A stretch of 64,000 nucleotides of DNA from Bacteroides sp. (lineage in GTDB: Bacteria; Bacteroidota; Bacteroidia; Bacteroidales; Bacteroidaceae): positions 62,001-126,000 of the forward strand of contig NZ_JAQVBV010000002.1 in NCBI RefSeq assembly GCF_028690125.1, written 5' to 3'. Below the pieces are notes generated by a model. That model was not told where the DNA came from. It worked only from the letters and a program-made list of their open reading frames with translations, and did not search any database. This document shows, piece after piece, positions 50,990 to 60,526 of this stretch. Within the stretch, counting starts at the first letter, position 1. Every line of letters starts with the position of its first letter. The translations under genes were made by a program, and so were the position numbers.

Positions 50990-51647
50990 TTAATTCAAAC
51001 TTTTATATTCATCATTAGGAGTTATGCCTGCAACTTTCTTGAAAAGACGGCTAAGATGACGTGGATATTTAAAGCCCAGTATATATGCGATTTCACTTAC
51101 TGAACGGTTACCTTCAGTGAGTGTTTTTTTTGCCCGTCCAATAATAACTAACTGGATATATTCCTGTACCGATTTTCCAGTTTCTTTGTTGATCAGATCA
51201 CCAAAATAATTTGCAGATAAATCCAACTCTCCTGAGCACCAAGCCACAGAAGGTAAACCAAATTGTTGAGGTTTCTCCGAATCGAAATAGTTGTTTAACA
51301 AATTCTCAAAGCGGCTCAAAAGATCATGGTTTACAATCTCACGCCTCACAAACTGGCGGTCATAAAAACGTACGCAATGATTTAACAAAACTTCTATATT
51401 AGCTGCAATTATCTGTTTACTGTGCTTGTCGATGGCATGCTCTAATTCCTCTTTAATTTCATGAAAACAGTTGACGACTATTTGACGTTCGCGTTCTGAT
51501 ATATGTAAAGCTTCGTTTGACTCATATGAAAAGAATGTATATTCTTTCATATGTCTATCAAGTGATGTTCCACCAAACAAATCAGGGTGAAACATTTAAA
51601 AGTTCGTTGTAATCTTGAATCGAATTTAGTGTAATAATATCTCTCAT
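50990..51647 (-). pseudogene. AraC-family regulator with internal deletion of most of the N-terminal sensor domain and frameshifted junction
   Basis: 51647->: MRDIITLNSIQDYNELLNVSP* runs in another frame directly into (M)FHPDLFGGTSLDRHMKEYTFFSYE...; C-terminal AraC HTH intact (ORF 50990..51595). Confidence 0.6.
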
Positions 51648-51901
51648 ATATTCCTTTTTTATTGTTGAATTAACTTTTTGCAAATATAAAAAAGGGTTCA
51701 ATATAAACTTATAGACCCATAAAATCAGTAATATGGGTTAGCAAATCCGCAACTTGTGTTAATACATTGAATTATAATATATTGAAATCAGTAATATTGG
51801 TGTTTGAAACAGTAATTCATCTATGGTCAGAAACTTTTATATGCTCTATCTTTGCAAAACAATTTATGAATGTAGTTGGAATATTATAAAAAATAAAGCC
51901 A

Positions 51902-53566
51902 ATGAAAAAGATAATTTTACTAATGCTTACGACTTTCCTCACATTGTCCGTATCCGCAGAAGCAGACCAAGGGATGGATAAGAAACAACCAAACATCATT
52001 GCTATCGCCTCACTAACGGGCAAAGGTGAACTTGACAAATTAAAAACGGCATTGGAAGAAGGTCTTGATATCGGAATGACTGTCAATGATATAAAAGAAG
52101 TATTGGTTCACACTTATACATATTGCGGTTTTCCACAAACCTTGCGTGGATTACAAACATTTGTTGCTATACTTGAAGAACGCAACACAAGAGGTATCGA
52201 AGATGTGCAAGGACGAGAAGCATCCTCTATAACGGACACCCGCACAAAACATGAGCGTGGGCGGGATATTCTCTCTAAAATATCTGGCGTGCCGGCTAAT
52301 GCTCCCAAAGCCAACTATGCAGTACTGGCATCCGAAATAGAAGTATTCCTTAAAGAACACCTGTTTACCGATGTCTTCGAACGCGACGTACTTACTTATT
52401 CCGAGCGAGAGATTGCTACGGTATCTGTATTGGTTGCCATCGGTAGGGTTGAACCAATGATGCGTTGGCACATAAATATCTCTCTGCATATAGGGGTTAC
52501 TCCCGACCAACTGCGACATCTATTTTCTATCGTAGAGAAACAGATTGGTTGTAGTGAAGCGGATGCCAGACGCATAATATTAAACGAAATACTACAAAAT
52601 AACGATCTGGTCATAAAACCGGAAACACCTGTAACTAAGATGGAAAATAGCGTAAAAACACAGAAAGTAATTTTTCAGAACCGCTTCCTGATCGATCTAG
52701 TTGGCGGCCTCTATTTCCCTGTCTATTTTGATTCCTCGAAAAAATGTGCAGCTATTATCTGCGGTCACCCCTTCGGTGGTGTTAAAGAGCAGACAGCAGG
52801 TTTTCATGCCCGCAAACTGGCTGAATTAGGTTATGTTACATTGGCTTTCGATGCATCTTATTATGGAGAAAGTGGAGGCTATCCCCGTCATATCGAATCA
52901 CCAGAAGTACATATAGAGGATTTCAGTACAGCAGTCGATTTTTTATCTAATCATCCCGCAGTATACACTGAGCAGATTGGTGTATTAGGTATTTGTGGTG
53001 GTGGCTATTCCGTCAGTGCAGTGCAAATTGACCACCGTATAAAAGCCGTAGCCACAATCAGTATGTATGATATAAGGCCTGCCAGACGTCAAGGAGTGGG
53101 CAATGCCACCACTTACGAACAACGAATGGCAATACTCGATCAAATAGGACTTCAGCGTACAACCGAGTTCGGTGAAGGGGCACGACGTGATATTCGAGCT
53201 CTACCGGAGAAAGTAGACACTTCCACCCCACAGTATGCGCTCGACTTGCTCGACTATTACGATAATCCCGCACGTGGCAAACATTCAAACTCTACAGCTT
53301 ATTATTCTTATACAAGCCTCGGTCCGATGATGAATTTCTTGCCATTTGCACAGATTGAAACCATTTCGCCACGTCCGTTACTCTTTACTGTCGGAGAAAA
53401 AGCTGTATCTGCTTATTGCAGTAAAGATGTTTACCAAAAGGCAGCGGAACTCAAAGAACTGCTTGTTATACCAGGAGCAACGTATATCAATTTATACGAC
53501 CGCCCAGAATATTCAAAGATTACGCATCCGAAACAGGATATTTTTTTCAGACAAAATCTTAAATAA
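51902..53566 (+). CDS. Secreted fusion protein: carboxymuconolactone decarboxylase-like double domain plus alpha/beta hydrolase
   Basis: Signal peptide; CMD repeats ('TVNDIKEVLVHTYTYCGFPQTLRGLQTF', 'EREIATVSVLVAIGRVEPMMRWHINISLHIGVT'); hydrolase 'CAAIICGHPFGGVKEQTAGFHARKLAELGYVTLAFDASYYGESGG', elbow 'GICGGGYS'. Confidence 0.85.
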   Translation: MKKIILLMLTTFLTLSVSAEADQGMDKKQPNIIAIASLTGKGELDKLKTALEEGLDIGMTVNDIKEVLVHTYTYCGFPQTLRGLQTFVAILEERNTRGIEDVQGREASSITDTRTKHERGRDILSKISGVPANAPKANYAVLASEIEVFLKEHLFTDVFERDVLTYSEREIATVSVLVAIGRVEPMMRWHINISLHIGVTPDQLRHLFSIVEKQIGCSEADARRIILNEILQNNDLVIKPETPVTKMENSVKTQKVIFQNRFLIDLVGGLYFPVYFDSSKKCAAIICGHPFGGVKEQTAGFHARKLAELGYVTLAFDASYYGESGGYPRHIESPEVHIEDFSTAVDFLSNHPAVYTEQIGVLGICGGGYSVSAVQIDHRIKAVATISMYDIRPARRQGVGNATTYEQRMAILDQIGLQRTTEFGEGARRDIRALPEKVDTSTPQYALDLLDYYDNPARGKHSNSTAYYSYTSLGPMMNFLPFAQIETISPRPLLFTVGEKAVSAYCSKDVYQKAAELKELLVIPGATYINLYDRPEYSKITHPKQDIFFRQNLK

Positions 53567-54063
53567 TGAGGAATATGAAAAGGAGAGGAATATTATTATT
53601 GCTGACAGTAGCTTCACTCGGAGCTTGCTGTAACCAAAAAACGAAAACAGTGCAAACAGCAACACCTGAAGACGAATTTGCCAAAGGCAAACTAATAGCT
53701 AATAAGCCCAACTTCACAGGCGATGCATGGCTGCCAATGTTTGTCACGGTAGGCGATTCGATGGACTACACCATCAGCAACGTGACTTTTACACCGGACG
53801 TACGAAATAGTTGGCATTCGCACCCCAGCGGTCAGGTATTATTCTGTACCTCCGTCAAAGGGTCTTATCAAGAAAAAGGGTATTCAATTCAATTACTCAT
53901 GCCAGGTGACGTAGTAAAGATAGCACCGAATGTGTTTCATTGGCATGGAGCAACTCCCGATAGCGAGTTTACACATATAGCCGTAGGCACACAAATATCG
54001 AAGGGTCCCACCCTATGGTTGGATACAGTGACCGATGAAGAGTATAATAACTTTATTCAATAA
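53566..54063 (+). CDS. Cupin-domain lipoprotein
   Basis: Lipobox 'SLGACC', cupin 'NSWHSHPSGQVLFCTSVKGSYQEKGYSIQLLMPGDVVKIAPNVFHWHGATP'; ATG overlaps previous TAA by 1 nt (alternative start 53575). Confidence 0.88.
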   Translation: MRNMKRRGILLLLTVASLGACCNQKTKTVQTATPEDEFAKGKLIANKPNFTGDAWLPMFVTVGDSMDYTISNVTFTPDVRNSWHSHPSGQVLFCTSVKGSYQEKGYSIQLLMPGDVVKIAPNVFHWHGATPDSEFTHIAVGTQISKGPTLWLDTVTDEEYNNFIQ

Positions 54064-54069
54064 ATAAAA

Positions 54070-55317
54070 ATGGAACAAAATAAGATTATTTCAGCCCCTC
54101 AAAACCGAATTTATGTGCTCGATGCATTGAGAGGATTTGCATTATTAGGAGTAATTCTCATGCATATGCTGCAACATTTTGGAGTTTTTACCGGTATGCC
54201 TGTCGCAGAACCTCAGTTTCCAATGTTGAATACAGCTATTCAATGGCTCTCGCAGCATATAATAATGGGCAAATTTATTAATATTTTCGCATTCCTTTTC
54301 GGATTAAGTTTTTTCATACAAATGGACCGTGGAGCTAGAAAAGGAATTGATTTTCGTAAACGATTTGTCTGGCGTATGGTAATTCTTTTTGCGATAGGAA
54401 TCGTTGGAAATAGTTTTTTTACTGCCGATATTCTACCCATATATGCTGCTTTTGGAGTGATTATGGTATTGTTGTTCCCGCTTAAAAACTGGATATTAAT
54501 TGTTATTGCTATGCTTTTTCTGATAGGTACCCCTCGTATAATCTCGACAACTTATAGCCGTATGGTAAAAACAGAGCAAACGGTTAATACTCCGCAAATA
54601 CCGACATTTAATGACTCGAACAGTAACAGAGGAGTCCCTACTACGGCAGAAATGAAAAAACCTTCGTTTTTTAAATCCGCAAAAACCAATTTAACCACCG
54701 GATTTGTAAGAAAACTAAATTATCAATTTGGATTAAATGGACGTGGATACATAACGTTGGCTCTTTTTATTTTGGGCTTGGTTGTAGGACGTTTGCGTTT
54801 TTTCGAAGGAGTCGAAATAAATAAAAAACGAAACGTACTGCTTTTTACGTTTTTCTCTCTCACAGCCTTTATTCTCAGTTTAATTCCGCTGCAAGAAGTT
54901 TCTTTTAGGATGCTTATATCGGGAACGGAGTTATCTCCTGCTATGTTAGCATCTATGGCGCTTAAAGATATACAAACAGTCTTGTTTTCAGGTGCTTTAG
55001 CACTGGGATTCATAAGTTTATGCCAGGTAAAGAACATTGGAAAACATCTAAAGACTATCATCCCTTACGGGCGTATGGGATTGACAAACTATGTAACTCA
55101 AAGTATCGTAGGTGGAATTATGTTTTCGATGTGGGGATTAGGCAGTATTTTCGGCAGTTGGGGAACAACTGAAGTATTTGTTTTGGGGTTGGTAGTATAT
55201 ATTATGCAAGCCATATTTAGTACCTATTGGTTGAAACATTTCTTATATGGCCCGCTAGAGTGGCTCTGGCGTTCAGCTACCTATCTGAAGATACAACCTT
55301 TTAAAAAGAAACAATAA
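54070..55317 (+). CDS. DUF418 (YeiB-like) membrane protein
   Basis: 'RIYVLDALRGFALLGVILMHM' start and C-terminal 'GRMGLTNYVTQSIVGGIMFSMWGLG...GPLEWLWRSATY' DUF418 motif. Confidence 0.9.
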   Translation: MEQNKIISAPQNRIYVLDALRGFALLGVILMHMLQHFGVFTGMPVAEPQFPMLNTAIQWLSQHIIMGKFINIFAFLFGLSFFIQMDRGARKGIDFRKRFVWRMVILFAIGIVGNSFFTADILPIYAAFGVIMVLLFPLKNWILIVIAMLFLIGTPRIISTTYSRMVKTEQTVNTPQIPTFNDSNSNRGVPTTAEMKKPSFFKSAKTNLTTGFVRKLNYQFGLNGRGYITLALFILGLVVGRLRFFEGVEINKKRNVLLFTFFSLTAFILSLIPLQEVSFRMLISGTELSPAMLASMALKDIQTVLFSGALALGFISLCQVKNIGKHLKTIIPYGRMGLTNYVTQSIVGGIMFSMWGLGSIFGSWGTTEVFVLGLVVYIMQAIFSTYWLKHFLYGPLEWLWRSATYLKIQPFKKKQ

Positions 55318-55355
55318 TCATCAATGATACAACCTGATTTATACAAAACAATAAT

Positions 55356-56068
55356 ATGAAATACAGGATAATAGTAGCATTATCCATTCTGACAGTCCTC
55401 ACAGAATGTAAGACGCAATGGAATAAACGCGATATGAGCGAATTACTTATAATTAAAGAACAAGGTAGTTTTACTGTTGGAGGTACCATAATACAAAACC
55501 CAGAAACTAATGATGCCCTTAAGTTTGATAATTTCAAGCCTCAACCGGAAGGGCAAACATTTCATGGTGACCACGATTATGTGTTCTATCAAATGCCGGA
55601 TAAAGCTTAGTACCTATTGGGTAGATCAACCCCGCAGAGGAAAAGCAGGGCGAAGTTCTGTTGCTATCATGACGGAACCAATATCTGACGAACAGATGTG
55701 GCATGAAATATTCCGTATCGGTATATATCCGAATTACTTCGAAAATGTCCAATTTCCAAAGGGTAAAGTTAGTCTGGAATTTTTTTCCCGTCAAATGACT
55801 CCTAACACAAGTCCTTTTGATACAAATGTGGTAACAAGTAGCATGGCAGGACTTTTTGATAAAATAGATTCTGGGATTCTTATTACTCATTCACAAGGAG
55901 GCTTGCCGAGTTGGCTTACAGCAGTAAAGAGCTGTAACGTAAAAGCTGTTGTATCCTATGAACCGAGCACATATTTATTTTATTTCCCGAAGGGGACTTC
56001 CTGATCCTATAATCGGACGAAACTGTGTGTTAGAGAGAGTGGAAGTATCCATAACATGTAATATGTAA
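55356..56068 (+). pseudogene. Degraded alpha/beta hydrolase (esterase) gene
   Basis: Frame 1 '...FHGDHDYVFYQMPDKA*', frame 2 'STYWVDQPRRGKAGRSSVAIMTEP...ILITHSQGGLPSWLTAVKSCNVKAVVSYEPS...FPKGTS*', frame 3 'LPDPIIGRNCVLERVEVSITCNM*'; reads as one protein with missing internal and C-terminal segments. Confidence 0.8.
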
Positions 56069-56217
56069 CGGTTACTTTTTCTGATAGTGATTTCTTTGAT
56101 TGATGAAACTATCAGAACAATTAGTTTCTAATATTTAATATTTTGTAATTGCATGTTTTTATTACATCAGCCGTTGTGTAAAATAAAAAGCTTGACTGTA
56201 CTTCAAGAATAAAATCC

Positions 56218-56264
56218 AAAAACGGTACTTAAACAGCTATAAAGCTGGTTTAAATACCGTTTTT
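56218..56264. terminator. Bidirectional terminator
   Basis: AAAAACGGTActTAAACAGCTataaAGCTGgTTTAAaTACCGTTTTT. Confidence 0.85.
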
Positions 56265-56301
56265 CCATTTGCAAAAATCGTTATTATATCTTTTTCCTTA
56301 T

Positions 56302-57531
56302 TTAATTTTCCCTTCCACAACACTTTTTATACTTCTTCCCACTTCCGCAAGGACAAGGATCGTTTCTACCTGTTTTCTGTTCGGAAAACGTATCACCAAG
56401 CATACTGTCTAACATAGTCTGTAGTTCAGGAGTGATATCCATACCAGCGGCTTTAATATAGGGACCGGCAACAATACGGGGAGTTTTTTTTCCCAGTTTA
56501 TCTTTCACTGATGATGCAAATATCTCTTCAGAGGAGTAACCTCTCAAAAACCAACGAGGACATTCATTGCAATAACTTGTAAATAATTCAATCGCCTTTT
56601 GCAGTTCTTTAATAGAAGAAAGTGTATTATGTATCATCGAAGTAATAATATTCATCATATTATCTTCTAATTGAGCATAATACCATAATAATAGTAGCTT
56701 AAATTCTGCCAAACTCTCTGTATATCCCAACTTATTTATCATAAATTGTTTAATTTCATCAAAGCAGGAATTAGAAATACATACGACCGGCATCGCACCC
56801 GCCAAGAAAACTTCTTCTTTGGTAAATGTTTTCAAACCTATGATATCACGATGCTCATACAGTTTATTATCCAAATCTTCAATCTCCCACAATAATGGAG
56901 AATGTATGTAAAGAACGGAGCTATATTTATCTACGATTTCAAAGGTTAAACGTCGTATCAATACCGAATTTGTCAAACTTTCGTTTATTTCATGATCCGT
57001 CACAGAATTTCGCAAATGTCCTTTCAATAGTTCCAACATTTTATTATAAGTCATAAGACCATATAAATTCAATATCCCACAAGCATGCTGCTCTACCAAA
57101 AAGCGGATTTCTTGTTCTTTCGAGGACAAATATTTAGCGATATCATATGAAATAGCTTCACGCAATTCATCACATATCATATAACGAACTTTACCCCCCT
57201 GGCTAAAGTTCCGCTCTACTACAACCAATGACATTACCTCCAATGTCGTTAGCATAAGTCCATCCAGTTCCTCTATATAAGTATCAGGCCCTGCCTTCAC
57301 TAATTTTTGAAGTAAAATCAATTCATATTGGGTCAATTGAGTTAGCCAAATATTTGGGTTATTCAAAACCGCTTCAGCAAAATACGTTGCATACTCTTCT
57401 TTTCGTAGCTTAGAGGGAATAGAAATAAAGAAATTTTTCGCCATATTCTTTAAATCCTCTTTCGTGTTCATCCTTAAACTATCCACCAACTTTATTGATG
57501 AGCGAAACTGCTCCGACTTACAACCTATCAT
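56302..57531 (-). CDS. SEC-C motif-containing hypothetical protein
   Basis: C-terminal '[22 protein letters not shown]' zinc-binding SEC-C motif; remaining ~380 aa unrecognised; MNTKEDLKN at 57471 is an alternative start. Confidence 0.8.
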   Translation of the reverse strand: MIGCKSEQFRSSIKLVDSLRMNTKEDLKNMAKNFFISIPSKLRKEEYATYFAEAVLNNPNIWLTQLTQYELILLQKLVKAGPDTYIEELDGLMLTTLEVMSLVVVERNFSQGGKVRYMICDELREAISYDIAKYLSSKEQEIRFLVEQHACGILNLYGLMTYNKMLELLKGHLRNSVTDHEINESLTNSVLIRRLTFEIVDKYSSVLYIHSPLLWEIEDLDNKLYEHRDIIGLKTFTKEEVFLAGAMPVVCISNSCFDEIKQFMINKLGYTESLAEFKLLLLWYYAQLEDNMMNIITSMIHNTLSSIKELQKAIELFTSYCNECPRWFLRGYSSEEIFASSVKDKLGKKTPRIVAGPYIKAAGMDITPELQTMLDSMLGDTFSEQKTGRNDPCPCGSGKKYKKCCGREN

Positions 57532-57627
57532 AATATCTTATTATTTTATTATCCATCAAATATAAATAAATTTTCTATATTTGTATCGATATTACTAAAA
57601 AATAAATTACCACTATTCCAGATCATA

Positions 57628-58512
57628 ATGAAAAAATTTCTTTTTACTCTTATCTTGTCTGGCATAATTTTATCTATATATGCAAAGAACTTAAGTCTTG
57701 AGATGCAACTAAAAAAAGCTATTGAAGGAAAAAACGCAGAAATAGGGATTGCCGTCATTATTGATGGGAAAGACACAATAACTGTCAATAATCATACACA
57801 TTATCCAATGATGAGTGTGTTTAAGTTTCATCAAGCATTGGCTCTGGCTGATTACATGGACAAAAAAGGGCTTTCACTGGAAACACAAATACCAATTGCT
57901 AAATCGGATTTGCAGCCGAATACTTATAGCCCACTACGAGATAAGTATCCGCAGGGAGGAATTAAAATGAGTATTGCCGACTTATTACGATACACGCTAC
58001 AACAAAGTGACAACAATGCTTGCGACATTCTTTTCAACTATCAACAAGGAGGTCCAAAAGCTTTAAACGATTATATTCACTCGTTGGGAATCAAAGATTG
58101 CGCCATTGTTGCTACGGAAAATGAGATGCATCAGGATTTAGATTTGTGCTATCAAAATTGGAGTACCCCTCTCGCTGCTGCCGAATTATTGGAGATATTT
58201 CGCCGCAAAGCATTATTTGCCCCAAAATATAAAGAATTTATTTATCAAACTTTGATAGAATGTAAAACAGGGCAGGATCGTTTAGTTGCACCCTTAACAA
58301 ACAAGGGAGTAATGATAGGACATAAAACAGGAACAGGAGACCGTAATGCCAAAGGGCAACAAATTGGCTGTAATGACATCGGCTTTGTACTTTTACCTAA
58401 CGGACGGTCTTATAGTATAGCTGTTTTTGTGAAAGACTCAAAAGAAAGTAATCAGGCAAACAGTAAGATTATAGCAGATATTTCACATATTGTTTATGAA
58501 TACATGAAGTAA
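57628..58512 (+). CDS. Class A (subclass A2-like, CblA/CepA/CfxA relatives) beta-lactamase
   Basis: 'SVFK' (SxxK), 'SDNNACD' (SDN), 'ENEMHQD' omega-loop Glu region, 'HKTGTGDR' (KTG); signal peptide. Confidence 0.92.
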   Translation: MKKFLFTLILSGIILSIYAKNLSLEMQLKKAIEGKNAEIGIAVIIDGKDTITVNNHTHYPMMSVFKFHQALALADYMDKKGLSLETQIPIAKSDLQPNTYSPLRDKYPQGGIKMSIADLLRYTLQQSDNNACDILFNYQQGGPKALNDYIHSLGIKDCAIVATENEMHQDLDLCYQNWSTPLAAAELLEIFRRKALFAPKYKEFIYQTLIECKTGQDRLVAPLTNKGVMIGHKTGTGDRNAKGQQIGCNDIGFVLLPNGRSYSIAVFVKDSKESNQANSKIIADISHIVYEYMK

Positions 58513-58543
58513 TAATAACCCCAAAAAACAAAAACTCAAAAAA

Positions 58544-59086
58544 ATGAAATCAGAGAATATTGAATCACCTACTCTTCATACAGAACGTTTATTACTCCGT
58601 CCTTTTGTTGAAAACGATGCAGAACAAGTTTTCATTTGCTGCCAAAATCCGAATTTAGGAAATAATGCAGGATGGAAGCCACATGAAACGTTTGAAGAAT
58701 CGAAAGAGATTCTTCAAACAGTCTTTATCGGACAAGAAAATATATGGGCAATCATACTGAAAGAAAAACAGCAGTTGATTGGCTCTATCGGAATTGTCCC
58801 CGATCCGAAACGAGAAAACCCACAGGCTCGTATGCTGGGTTATTGGCTCGACGAATTGCATTGGGGACACGGATATATGACAGAAGCAGTACAGACCGTT
58901 CTTGAATATAGTTTTACAAAAATAAAAATCAGTCTAATTACAGCAAATTGTTATCCGCATAATGAGCGTTCACAGAATGTTCTTCAAAAAAACGGTTTTA
59001 TCTATGAGGGAATACTTCATCAGGCAGAACTGATATATAATGGACAAATTTATGACCACCAATGTTATTATTTACTCGCCCGATAA
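58544..59086 (+). CDS. GNAT family N-acetyltransferase (RimJ/RimL-like)
   Basis: 'LHTERLLLRPFVENDAEQVF', 'LGYWLDELHWGHGYMTEAVQTVLEYSF', 'SQNVLQKNGFIYEG'. Confidence 0.9.
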   Translation: MKSENIESPTLHTERLLLRPFVENDAEQVFICCQNPNLGNNAGWKPHETFEESKEILQTVFIGQENIWAIILKEKQQLIGSIGIVPDPKRENPQARMLGYWLDELHWGHGYMTEAVQTVLEYSFTKIKISLITANCYPHNERSQNVLQKNGFIYEGILHQAELIYNGQIYDHQCYYLLAR

Positions 59087-60337
59087 CAAAGTATTCTTGT
59101 AAATCTGCCCGTTTTTCATTATCATAAGGATATTCTTTTCCGGATTTACCAAGAGGGTAATATCGTCCAAAGGATTACCCTCTACCAGAATCATGTCCGC
59201 CCATGCTCCTTCTTCAAGTACCCCTAATTTACCCGGATAAGGATTTCGTGCACCTGAAAGAGCTAGTAACTTTGCATTATTATGAGTAATCATTTTTAAA
59301 ATTTCAAAATTACTGAACCACTTCTGTAATTTTGAAATTCCCTGATTCTCATTCACTGTATTAGCTGGATTAAACAGCAAATCCGTCCCCCAAGCAAGGT
59401 TCACCTTATATTTTTTAGCTAATTGATAAGTCTTGTCCGTACCTTGAACTACCATCTCATGTTTCGCCTGTTGCTCTTTTGTCGGATATGTATTATCTTC
59501 CAACGTAAAGGGTTGCATACTCAACCACACTTTTTTTTCTGCAATTAGCTGCATAGTCGGTTCATCAATCAAATGACCATGCTCGATACTTTTCACTCCG
59601 GCATGGATAGCACGGGAAATTGCCCTTGGTACATATACATGAACCATCACATAAGTACCGACATCTTCTGCTGCCTTTACTGCCGCATGGATTTCTTCTT
59701 CAAAATACTGGGTATCTTCCAAATGGTCGTAAAGCGAAGCTACTCCCCCACCTGTCATTAATTTAATCTGACTGGCTCCCAAACGCAGATTGTTGCGGGC
59801 AGCTACCGTAACGGCATCTACTCCATCTGCAATAATCGCAGCACCAATTTCTTCCGTATGTGTCAATCCGCAACAATCGAATGGACGAGGTTCCTCATAA
59901 ACTGCTCTAAAGTCACCATGACCTCCGGTTTGTGAAATGATACAACCGCTCGGATAGATTCTTGGTCCCAAAAGTATTCCTTCATCAATCGCACGTTTCA
60001 ATCCGAAAACCGGACCGCCCGCATCCCGAATGGTAGTAAATCCGCGCAACAATGTCCTTCCGGCTTCATGCCCGGCTTTAAACTGCGTATAAGCGTTGTC
60101 TGCCGTTAGCAAATCCATCATAGTATTGCATGACATATATGAATGCCAATGAGCGTCAATCAGTCCCGGCATAAGAAACTTACCTTTTCCATCTATCACC
60201 ATTGCTCCTTCGGGAGAAATCGAAAATTCGGAAATTTTCTGTATATGGCTTCCTTCCACTAAAACATTTCCTTTTGTAATTTTCTCATTTATTCCATCGA
60301 AGATTAATACTCCATTAATTAATACAGAGTGATCCAT
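59072..60337 (-). CDS. Amidohydrolase family (imidazolonepropionase-like) metal-dependent hydrolase
   Basis: 'GKGKFLMPGLIDAHWHSY', 'TTIRDAGG', 'SIEHGHLID', 'WGTDLLF', 'GVLEEGAWADMILVEGNPL'. Confidence 0.92.
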   Translation of the reverse strand: MDHSVLINGVLIFDGINEKITKGNVLVEGSHIQKISEFSISPEGAMVIDGKGKFLMPGLIDAHWHSYMSCNTMMDLLTADNAYTQFKAGHEAGRTLLRGFTTIRDAGGPVFGLKRAIDEGILLGPRIYPSGCIISQTGGHGDFRAVYEEPRPFDCCGLTHTEEIGAAIIADGVDAVTVAARNNLRLGASQIKLMTGGGVASLYDHLEDTQYFEEEIHAAVKAAEDVGTYVMVHVYVPRAISRAIHAGVKSIEHGHLIDEPTMQLIAEKKVWLSMQPFTLEDNTYPTKEQQAKHEMVVQGTDKTYQLAKKYKVNLAWGTDLLFNPANTVNENQGISKLQKWFSNFEILKMITHNNAKLLALSGARNPYPGKLGVLEEGAWADMILVEGNPLDDITLLVNPEKNILMIMKNGQIYKNTLLSGE

Positions 60338-60526
60338 AACTTTTTAATATTGATTTCAGGCAATTAAAACCTATTCATTCTAATTTTGTTCGTCTCTTTA
60401 AGGATGATTGACAAATCCAGATATTAAATATCCCTACAAAAAACTATCTTTGCAAAACCAAACAACAAATACTTTATACGGTCACACGAGTTGAACTATA
60501 ATCCCCCAAAACAAAAAGAAAAGGAT

